From Oscillospiraceae bacterium (GTDB lineage Bacteria; Bacillota; Clostridia; Oscillospirales; Ruminococcaceae), in contig JAUNBN010000108.1 in assembly GCA_030527085.1 (NCBI GenBank), forward strand, positions 1-5,175: a stretch of 5,175 nt of DNA. Direction: 5' to 3'. The position numbers and the translations under genes were made by a program. The notes beneath the pieces are model-generated. The model saw only the letters and a program-made list of their open reading frames with translations. It did no database searches and was not told the origin of the DNA. How positions within the stretch are numbered: position 1 is the first letter of the stretch; every line of letters begins with the position of its first letter. Of this stretch, positions 1-4,460 are shown one piece after another.

Positions 1-2
1 GC

Positions 3-710
3 GACTCGAAGGACACTATTGTTGAGGATATGGACTCGCTCACCGAGCAGACGGGTATACCCTTTGTCCATATCGACGCCACCGTGCAGACCGCGCCCGA
101 GGCCTACCGCCTGCTGGGCGAGCTGACGGGCAAGACAGAAAAGGCCGAAGAGCTGGCCTCCTGGTGTGAGGAGACCTACGCGATGATAAGCGAGCTGATG
201 GCCGAGGTAGACGCCGCCGACGCCAGAAAAACCTTGCTCTACTGTCTGGGCGACGCGGGCATAAACGTCATAGCCGAGGGCTCCTTCCACGCCGAGACCA
301 TCAATACCATGTCGCAGAACCTGGCCCAGCTTGATGAGATAGTCTCCTCGGGCATGGGCAACGAGGTTGACCTCGAGCAGATAATGCTCTGGGATCCCGA
401 GGTCATAGTCTTCGCGCCTGACAGCATCTACGACACGGTGGGCGAGGCCGCAGAATGGCAGAACGTCTCCGCCATAAGCAGCGGCAATTATTATAAGACG
501 CCCTACGGCCCCTACGGCTGGCTCTCCTCGCCGCCCTCCGTTCAGCGCTATCTCGGCCTTATCTGGCTGGGCGCGCTGCTCTATCCCGACTATATCGACT
601 ACGATTTGCAGGAAATGGTCACCGAATACTACGCGCTTTTCTACGACTGCGAGCTCACGGATGAGATGTATAATGAACTCATAATCGGGGCAATGACGGC
701 TCAGGCCTGA
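3..710 (+). CDS. ABC transporter substrate-binding protein, metal-chelate (siderophore/cobalamin) type, 5' truncated
   Basis: The reading frame is open to the window edge (residues DSKDTIVED precede the first visible Met at 30), so the true start, including any lipoprotein signal, lies upstream. About 235 residues are visible, probably the C-terminal two thirds of a protein of roughly 350 residues. The pattern fits the periplasmic-binding fold of the ferric-siderophore/cobalamin group (Peripla_BP_2, BtuF/FhuD-like): 'GIPFVHID' followed by a long helix, then 'LDEIVSSGMGNEVDLEQIMLWDPEVIVFAP', where 'DLEQIMLWDPEVIV' is the typical 'the location where it binds' strand, and a C-terminal 'SSPPSVQRYLGLIWLGALLYPD' segment. 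Such proteins are membrane-anchored outside the cell in Gram-positives and deliver chelated iron, cobalamin or related ligands to a permease. No permease or ATPase lies downstream, so partners must be upstream or elsewhere. The ligand cannot be told from sequence. Family call fairly secure, substrate unknown. Confidence 0.85.
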   Translation, partial: DSKDTIVEDMDSLTEQTGIPFVHIDATVQTAPEAYRLLGELTGKTEKAEELASWCEETYAMISELMAEVDAADARKTLLYCLGDAGINVIAEGSFHAETINTMSQNLAQLDEIVSSGMGNEVDLEQIMLWDPEVIVFAPDSIYDTVGEAAEWQNVSAISSGNYYKTPYGPYGWLSSPPSVQRYLGLIWLGALLYPDYIDYDLQEMVTEYYALFYDCELTDEMYNELIIGAMTAQA

Positions 711-713
711 GGT

Positions 714-762
714 CTTAAAGCCCTACCTTCGGCCTTCAGACCTTGAGCGGGAGGGTTTTAAG
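714..762 (+). other. Imperfect inverted repeat just after the transporter gene
   Basis: CTTAAAGCCCT at 714-724 can pair with AGGGTTTTAAG at 752-762, giving 11 pairs including one G-U, around a 27-nt loop. It starts four bases after the stop codon and has no following T-run, so it is not a classical terminator. It could protect the mRNA 3' end or act together with the stronger hairpin at 785-816. Confidence 0.35.
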
Positions 763-784
763 GCAAATAAGGCCTCTTCAGGGG

Positions 785-816
785 AAAGGGCGGGCTTGGT
801 TTCAAGCCCGCCCTTT
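785..816 (+). terminator. Strong hairpin, probable transcription terminator of the transporter gene
   Basis: AAAGGGCGGGCTT (785-797) and AAGCCCGCCCTTT (804-816) form a perfect 13-bp stem with loop GGTTTC. It lies 75 bases past the substrate-binding protein stop. The only T-run is the TTT that closes the stem, followed by AAAA, so it departs from the textbook intrinsic terminator. Its strength and position still favour a transcript-end role. Confidence 0.55.
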
Positions 817-870
817 AAAACTGCCCAAAAGCCCCCTTGCGCTTTTTTAATCTATCCGCCCTGTGTTCCA

Positions 871-997
871 GCCCGACTGCGCGTACTTCTAAGGGTGTGT
901 TTTCCCTCCGCCTCCGACGGAGGGAAAACATCCTTGCTTGATGACCCAGCAGGCGGGAAAATACAGCGAAAAAGCGCGCAATCGGTACGCTCCCCCC
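871..997 (+). repeat. Degenerate copy (R1) of the window's palindromic intergenic repeat family
   Basis: The centre is a perfect 13-bp hairpin, TGTTTTCCCTCCG (898-910) with CGGAGGGAAAACA (918-930). The right flank at 952-982 (GGCGGGAAAATACAGCG followed by AAAAAGCGCGCAAT) matches the right half of the element at 4091-4120 at about 27 of 31 aligned positions, and ends in CTCCC at 991-995 like the other copies. The left flank at 872-887 is a loose reverse complement of the same tail. The extra bases between 931 and 950 suggest a decayed or rearranged copy. Together with the flanking hairpins and promoter this accounts for the 416-nt gap between genes; I see no coding signal there. Confidence 0.65.
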
Positions 998-1009
998 GAA
1001 GCGCCCTCG

Positions 1010-1037
1010 TTGACTTTAAGGGAAAGCGGTTTATAAT
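1010..1037 (+). promoter_or_regulatory. Sigma-A-type promoter of the nfnAB operon
   Basis: TTGACT at 1010-1015 and TATAAT at 1032-1037 are separated by 16 bases, a near-consensus housekeeping promoter. Transcription would start near 1044, leaving a leader of about 83 nt before the nfnA start at 1127. The -35 box begins just 13 bases after the end of the R1 repeat. Confidence 0.75.
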
Positions 1038-1053
1038 GTTTTAAGGCTGTTTT

Positions 1054-1064
1054 CACAACTTGTG
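1054..1064 (+). promoter_or_regulatory. Short inverted repeat in the nfnAB leader, possible operator
   Basis: CACAA (1054-1058), a single C, and TTGTG (1060-1064) form a compact inverted repeat about 10-20 bases after the predicted transcription start, a common operator position. The half-sites resemble those of the redox repressor Rex, but in the opposite arrangement and without the usual spacing, so no regulator is assigned. Confidence 0.25.
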
Positions 1065-1126
1065 TCTATATGCCGCTGAAAAGCGTTAATAATAGAATAA
1101 AGAAGCGAGCAGAAAGGAAGGAGACT

Positions 1127-1966
1127 ATGTTTAAAATCGTGAGGCGCACGGAGCTGAACCCGACGGTGACGCGAATAGAGATAGCGTCGCCGCTCATAGC
1201 GGCGAAGGCGAAGCCAGGGCAGTTCGTTATTCTGCGCGCGAGTGAAAACGGCGAGCGCATACCGCTCACGGTGGCCGCGACGGACAAAGAAGCGGGAACC
1301 GTAAGCGTAATATTTCAAATAGTAGGCGAAACCACTATGCTCTTAAACGAACTCAAGGAGGGCGACTTTCTGCCCGACCTCGTCGGGCCTCTGGGCAAGC
1401 CCACGGAGCTTGAGGGCATAAAGAAGGCCGCCGTGGTGGGCGGCGGAGTGGGCTGCGCCATAGCCTACCCCGTGGCGAAGGCGCTGCACGACAGGGGCGC
1501 CGAGGTGCACTCCATAGTCGGCTTTCGCTCGAAGGAGCTCGTTATACTTGAGGAGGAGTTCCGCGCGGCGAGCGACAAATACGTGCTTATGAGCGACGAC
1601 GGCACGGCCGGGGAAAAGGGACTGGTCACCGACGCGCTCAAGAAGCTCATAGAAGCGGGCGAAGAGTACGACGAGGTAATAGCCATAGGGCCGCTCATCA
1701 TGATGAAGTTCGTCTGCGCGCTCACGAAAGAATACGGGATAAAGACCCTCGTGTCCATGAACCCCATAATGATAGACGGCACGGGGATGTGCGGCTGCTG
1801 CCGGCTCACTGTAGGCGGCGAGATGAAGTTCGCCTGCGTGGACGGGCCGGACTTCGACGGGCATCTGGTAGACTTCGACGAGGCGATGGCCCGCTCGGCG
1901 GCCTACCGAGAATATGAACAGAAGCGCCGCGACGGGCACTGCAATCTTTTAAAGGAGGCGCGCTGA
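1127..1966 (+). CDS. nfnA: NADH-dependent ferredoxin:NADP+ oxidoreductase, small subunit
   Basis: A 279-residue cytoplasmic flavoprotein of the ferredoxin-NADP reductase family, close to the usual size of the small NfnAB subunit. Visible features: the FAD-binding RxPLT motif at 44-48 (RIPLT), the nucleotide-binding stretch AAVVGGGVGCA near 101-111, a second segment SDDGTAGEKG at 156-165, and a C-terminal [2Fe-2S] region, DGTGMCGCC (217-225) with Cys237 in KFACVDGP. In the family this subunit binds NADH/NAD+ and forms a bifurcating complex with the large subunit encoded next. The start at 1127 is chosen because AAGGAG sits directly upstream; an in-frame Met at 1070 has no such site and would add 19 lysine/arginine-rich residues. 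The gene is first in an operon behind a strong promoter. The same fold is annotated sulfide dehydrogenase (SudB) in some genomes, and subunit naming varies. No key residue appears missing. Confidence 0.88.
   Translation: MFKIVRRTELNPTVTRIEIASPLIAAKAKPGQFVILRASENGERIPLTVAATDKEAGTVSVIFQIVGETTMLLNELKEGDFLPDLVGPLGKPTELEGIKKAAVVGGGVGCAIAYPVAKALHDRGAEVHSIVGFRSKELVILEEEFRAASDKYVLMSDDGTAGEKGLVTDALKKLIEAGEEYDEVIAIGPLIMMKFVCALTKEYGIKTLVSMNPIMIDGTGMCGCCRLTVGGEMKFACVDGPDFDGHLVDFDEAMARSAAYREYEQKRRDGHCNLLKEAR
1951..1958 (+). promoter_or_regulatory. Shine-Dalgarno site for nfnB inside the end of nfnA
   Basis: AAAGGAGG lies within the last codons of nfnA, nine bases before the ATG at 1968. The nfnA stop (TGA, 1964-1966) and the nfnB start are separated by a single A, so the two subunits are probably translated in a coupled fashion and in matched amounts. 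Confidence 0.8.
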
Positions 1967-1967
1967 A

Positions 1968-3365
1968 ATGGCGAACATGATATCCGAAAAGCACCCGATG
2001 CCCACACAGGACGCTAAGGTAAGGGCGCGTAATTTTAAGGAGGTGGCCCTGGGCTACGACGAGGCCACGGCCGTGGCGGAGGCCGAGCGCTGCCTCAACT
2101 GCAAGAATAAGCCCTGCGTGGGCGGCTGTCCCGTAAACATACAGATACCGGACTTCATAAGCAAAATAAAGGAGGGCGACTATGAGGGCGCCTATCAGGT
2201 GATTTCCCTCTCCTCCTCCCTGCCCGCGGTCTGCGGCAGGGTCTGCCCGCAGGAGAACCAGTGCGAGAAATACTGCGTGCGCGGCATAAAGGGCGAGAGC
2301 GTCGGCATAGGGCGGCTCGAGCGCTTCGCGGCGGACTATCACGCTGAAAGCGGCGCGCCGCAGCAGGCCGCGCCCGCCTCAAACGGGCATAAGGCAGCCG
2401 TGGTGGGTTCGGGGCCCGCGGGCCTGACCTGCGCGGGGGAACTGGCGAAGCTGGGCTATTCCGTGAGCGTGTTCGAGGCGCTGCACGTTCCAGGCGGGGT
2501 GCTGGTCTACGGCATCCCCGAATTCAGGCTGCCCAAGAGCATAGTCGCGCGCGAGGTCGAGGGGCTTAAAGCCCTGGGCGTTGAGATAGTGACCGACATG
2601 GTAATAGGCAAGACCCTGTCCGTGGACGAGCTCTTTGAGCAAGGCTTCGAGGCGGTCTTTATAGGTTCCGGCGCGGGCCTGCCGATGTTCATGCACATAC
2701 CCGGGGAGAATCTGGTGGGTGTGTGCTCGGCCAACGAGTTTTTAACCCGCGTGAACCTGATGAAGGCCTACGAGGAAGACAGCCAGACGCCCGTACAGCG
2801 GGCGAGGAACGTCGCCGTCGTGGGCGGGGGCAACGTCGCTATGGACGCGGCGCGCTCGGCGCTGCGCCTGGGTGCGGAGAATGTGTATATAGTCTACCGC
2901 CGTTCTATGGAGGAGCTGCCCGCGCGCCGCGAGGAAGTCGAGCACGCCGGGGAGGAAGGCGTGCAGTTCAGGCTCCTGTGCAACCCGGTGGAGCTCTTGA
3001 GCGATGATAAGGGCGCGGTGAAGGCCCTGCGCTGCGTAAAGATGGAGCTGGGCGAGCCGGACGAGAGCGGGCGGCGCAGGCCGGTGCCGGTAGAGGGTTC
3101 GGAGTTCGAGATAGAGGCCGACTGCGTAATAATGTCTCTGGGCACCTCGCCCAACCCGCTTATAAAGAGCACTACCGAGGGGCTTGAGACGAACCGCCGC
3201 GGCTGCCTCATAGCGGACGAGGAGACGGGCGCGACCTCTCGCGAGGGAGTGTTCGCGGGCGGCGACGCCGTCACCGGCTCGGCTACGGTCATACTCGCCA
3301 TGGGCGCGGGCAAAAAGGCCGCCGCCGCGATTGATGAGTATATTAAGGCTAAGGCGGAAGCATGA
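1968..3365 (+). CDS. nfnB: NADH-dependent ferredoxin:NADP+ oxidoreductase, large subunit (glutamate synthase beta-chain-like)
   Basis: A 465-residue cytoplasmic iron-sulfur flavoprotein. The N-terminal domain carries eight cysteines in the two groups expected for two [4Fe-4S] clusters: CxxCxxxxCxxxC (Cys42, 45, 50, 54) and CxxxCPxxxxxCxxxC (Cys89, 93, 99, 103), followed by GIGRLERF at 113-120. The FAD site is VVGSGPAGL (145-153), the second nucleotide-binding site is VVGGGNVAMDAARSALR (284-300) with YRRSMEELPAR at 310-320, and the flavin C-terminal motif is GVFAGGDAVTGSATVILAMGAGKKAA (427-452). In the NfnAB complex this subunit binds NADP(H), carries the bifurcating FAD and receives ferredoxin electrons, overall coupling NADH plus reduced ferredoxin to NADPH formation. 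The fold is shared with the small subunit of glutamate synthase, but pairing with the upstream FNR-like gene and absence of a gltB neighbour favour NfnB (SudA is the alternative name). All cluster and nucleotide motifs are intact. Confidence 0.9.
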   Translation: MANMISEKHPMPTQDAKVRARNFKEVALGYDEATAVAEAERCLNCKNKPCVGGCPVNIQIPDFISKIKEGDYEGAYQVISLSSSLPAVCGRVCPQENQCEKYCVRGIKGESVGIGRLERFAADYHAESGAPQQAAPASNGHKAAVVGSGPAGLTCAGELAKLGYSVSVFEALHVPGGVLVYGIPEFRLPKSIVAREVEGLKALGVEIVTDMVIGKTLSVDELFEQGFEAVFIGSGAGLPMFMHIPGENLVGVCSANEFLTRVNLMKAYEEDSQTPVQRARNVAVVGGGNVAMDAARSALRLGAENVYIVYRRSMEELPARREEVEHAGEEGVQFRLLCNPVELLSDDKGAVKALRCVKMELGEPDESGRRRPVPVEGSEFEIEADCVIMSLGTSPNPLIKSTTEGLETNRRGCLIADEETGATSREGVFAGGDAVTGSATVILAMGAGKKAAAAIDEYIKAKAEA

Positions 3366-3372
3366 GCGTGTG

Positions 3373-3393
3373 CGCCCGATTGGGCGGTTTTTT
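3373..3393 (+). terminator. Intrinsic terminator of the nfnAB operon
   Basis: CGCCC (3373-3377), loop GATT, GGGCG (3382-3386), then G and a run of six T (3388-3393). It sits seven bases after the nfnB stop codon and is a standard short-stem rho-independent terminator for the rightward operon. Confidence 0.8.
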
Positions 3394-3472
3394 CCATTTC
3401 TCTGTCCGAGGAGGAAGAAAACAGCGTTGAACTCGCTTATATCTCGCCTCAGAATAACTGATTTCAAATAGG

Positions 3473-3510
3473 CACAAAAGGAGCCGCGGTTCAATGAACC
3501 GCGGCTCCTT
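3473..3510 (-). terminator. Intrinsic terminator of the leftward pilin gene
   Basis: AAGGAGCCGCGGTTC (3478-3492) and its exact reverse complement at 3496-3510 form a 15-bp stem with a 3-nt loop. Read on the minus strand, the stem is followed by T-rich sequence (CCTTTTGTGCC), while the plus-strand side continues CCAACATT. It therefore terminates the minus-strand gene, 28 bases after its stop. Sequence between this and the nfnB terminator shows no other feature. Confidence 0.8.
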
Positions 3511-3537
3511 CCAACATTGCTCAATAAACAAAAGATT

Positions 3538-3996
3538 TCAGGGATCGACAGTAGGGGTGTATTCACCAATAGTCACTGTTCCGTTTAAACTCTTGTACTG
3601 ATACATTTCTCCATTCTGATTATAAAATATGTATACGGTTTTGCCATTATTAGATACTGAAACGCTGACCAAGTTCTCCCATATAGCATCGTCGTTTATA
3701 TATTCCTCCAACAACACTTTAAACACAGTCGGAACCGAGTCTGGTTCTCCATTCATGATATATACAGCATCAAAAGCTTCTTCGTGATTGTTCGCTTGAT
3801 GCCCCTGCGCGTAAAGCTCGTGGAAGGCCGACTGCGCGGCGAGCGCTACGAGGCGCAGCTCCGTATGGACGGACTCCTCCCGCGCGCGGTCTATCCAGCC
3901 CGTCATCGAGGGTATCATGATGGCGGCGAGTATGGCGAGTATTACGAGAACTACTATAACCTCAACGAGCGTGAAGCCCTTGCGGTTCTTTATCAT
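3538..3996 (-). CDS. Type IV pilin / type II secretion pseudopilin-like protein
   Basis: A 152-residue protein with a classic class III signal: short basic leader MIKNRK, then G7-FTLVE, the prepilin peptidase cleavage point, with the conserved Glu at residue 12, and a hydrophobic helix to about residue 28 (VIVVLVILAILAAIMIP). Such proteins are held in the membrane and assembled into pilus or pseudopilus fibres after cleavage and N-methylation. The start at 3996 is chosen because it gives the expected short leader and has AAGGGA a few bases upstream; a longer reading to 4128 would run through a repeat element. The globular part (about 36-152) has no motif I recognise and no cysteine. Codons 67-152 are markedly AT-rich (about 38% GC by hand count) against about 61% for the first part. 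No assembly ATPase, PilC or PilD-like gene is nearby, so it is an orphan here. Pilin-family call firm; pilus system and role unknown. Confidence 0.85.
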   Translation of the reverse strand: MIKNRKGFTLVEVIVVLVILAILAAIMIPSMTGWIDRAREESVHTELRLVALAAQSAFHELYAQGHQANNHEEAFDAVYIMNGEPDSVPTVFKVLLEEYINDDAIWENLVSVSVSNNGKTVYIFYNQNGEMYQYKSLNGTVTIGEYTPTVDP

Positions 3997-4034
3997 AAAA
4001 TCATCCCTTTTTCTTGTCTTTTTTGCCGAAATGT

Positions 4035-4141
4035 CAGTCAAAAAGGAGTGATCCAAAAGCGGGTATTTGGGGTTGTATTCCCCCGCCTTCGGCGGGGGAA
4101 TACAACGAAAAGCGCGCAATAGGGGCACTCCCAGTCAAAAA
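4035..4141. mobile_element. MITE-like palindromic element (R2) with 10-bp direct repeats
   Basis: The element spans 4045-4131 (87 bp), with short terminal inverted repeats GGAGTG (4045-4050) and CACTCC (4126-4131). It is bracketed by a perfect 10-bp direct repeat CAGTCAAAAA at 4035-4044 and 4132-4141, as expected of a target-site duplication. The interior is a near full-length palindrome centred on a perfect 15-bp stem, TTGTATTCCCCCGCC (4073-4087) with GGCGGGGGAATACAA (4091-4105), loop TTC. No coding capacity; movement would need a transposase in trans. It sits in the leader of the pilin gene, about 40 bases before its start. Confidence 0.7.
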
Positions 4142-4142
4142 T

Positions 4143-4170
4143 AATATAACACTATTTTTAAAATTTGCAA
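4143..4170 (-). promoter_or_regulatory. Candidate promoter of the pilin gene
   Basis: Read on the minus strand, TTGCAA (4165-4170) and TATATT (4143-4148) are 16 bases apart in a short AT-rich island between repeat elements. Transcription would begin near 4137, cross the R2 element and reach the pilin start after about 140 nt. It is the best candidate I can see, but AT-rich DNA makes chance matches likely. Confidence 0.35.
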
Positions 4171-4191
4171 GTCTTTATTTTTCGCGTGAAT

Positions 4192-4362
4192 GTGTCCCGT
4201 CGCGTGGCTTCTTCGCCGTCTATCCCCCGCCTCAGGCGGGGGATACAGCAAAAAGCGCGGGCGCTCCCCTCGAGACGGGAGTGGCTCAAGGGCGTGTAAT
4301 ACGCTGTCTTTCCCCCGCCTGCGGCGGGGGATAGACGGCGAAAAATCCACTCGGCGAGACAC
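4192..4362. repeat. Large inverted pair of palindromic repeats (R3 and R4)
   Basis: The outer arm 4192-4231 and the outer arm 4323-4362 are reverse complements at about 35 of 40 positions, the inner 20 perfectly (4212-4231 with 4323-4342). Each arm also contains its own hairpin. R3: TATCCCCCGCC (4221-4231) with GGCGGGGGATA (4235-4245). R4: 4302-4319 with 4323-4340, up to 18-19 pairs with one T-T mismatch. The region could fold either as two local hairpins or one large cruciform. The block CTCCCCTCGAGAC (4264-4276) recurs as CTCCCCCTCGAGAC (4362-4375), marking a shared element end. No coding signal. Confidence 0.7.
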
Positions 4363-4381
4363 TCCCCCTCGAGACCTGCTC

Positions 4382-4410
4382 TTGAAAGATGTTTAAAAAG
4401 ATAGTATTAT
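4382..4410 (+). promoter_or_regulatory. Candidate promoter of the kinase-like gene
   Basis: TTGAAA (4382-4387) and TATTAT (4405-4410) with a 17-base spacer match the sigma-A pattern well, giving a leader of about 45 nt before the ATG at 4461. The -35 box follows immediately after the last repeat (end near 4375), so the repeat cluster abuts this promoter. Confidence 0.5.
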
Positions 4411-4460
4411 AAGTTTAATTATTACTGTTTGTCGAAATCGCGGTTTCAGCGGAGGAAGAG

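Noticed and set aside
827..848. AAAAGC...GCTTTTTT as a second terminator
   Set aside because: The stem is only six weak pairs with an 8-nt loop; the T-run is suggestive but the nearby 13-bp hairpin is a better candidate.
796..1044. 82-codon open frame on the plus strand between the transporter and nfnA
   Set aside because: It starts inside the terminator hairpin and runs through the R1 repeat and the nfnAB promoter; no ribosome-binding site and no recognisable protein features.
1054..1064. Assignment of the CACAA-C-TTGTG repeat as a Rex site
   Set aside because: Rex sites have TTGTG and CACAA in the opposite order with a longer spacer; the arrangement here does not fit.
1070..1126. Upstream in-frame Met for nfnA at 1070
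   Set aside because: No ribosome-binding site, a lysine/arginine-rich extension unlike the family, and the Met at 1127 follows AAGGAG at good spacing.
1343..1939. Long antisense open frames opposite nfnA and nfnB (also around 1806-2696 and 2742-3569)
   Set aside because: They are mirror frames of GC-rich coding DNA; the sense frames carry full sets of cofactor motifs while the antisense translations show none.
3997..4128. N-terminal extension of the pilin to an upstream Met at 4128
   Set aside because: The extra 44 residues are encoded by the mobile element and leader, and would place the prepilin cleavage site about 50 residues in; the Met at 3996 has a ribosome-binding site and gives a normal six-residue leader before the cleavage glycine.
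4045..4375. CRISPR array
   Set aside because: The repeats vary in sequence, differ in orientation and spacing, and have no uniform spacers or cas genes; they behave as palindromic mobile repeats instead.
4014..4396. Several short open frames on both strands encoding PPPxAGE/PPPxAGD-like peptides
   Set aside because: These translations are produced by the palindromic repeat cores (CCCCCGCC...GGCGGGGG). They lack start signals and overlap one another on both strands.
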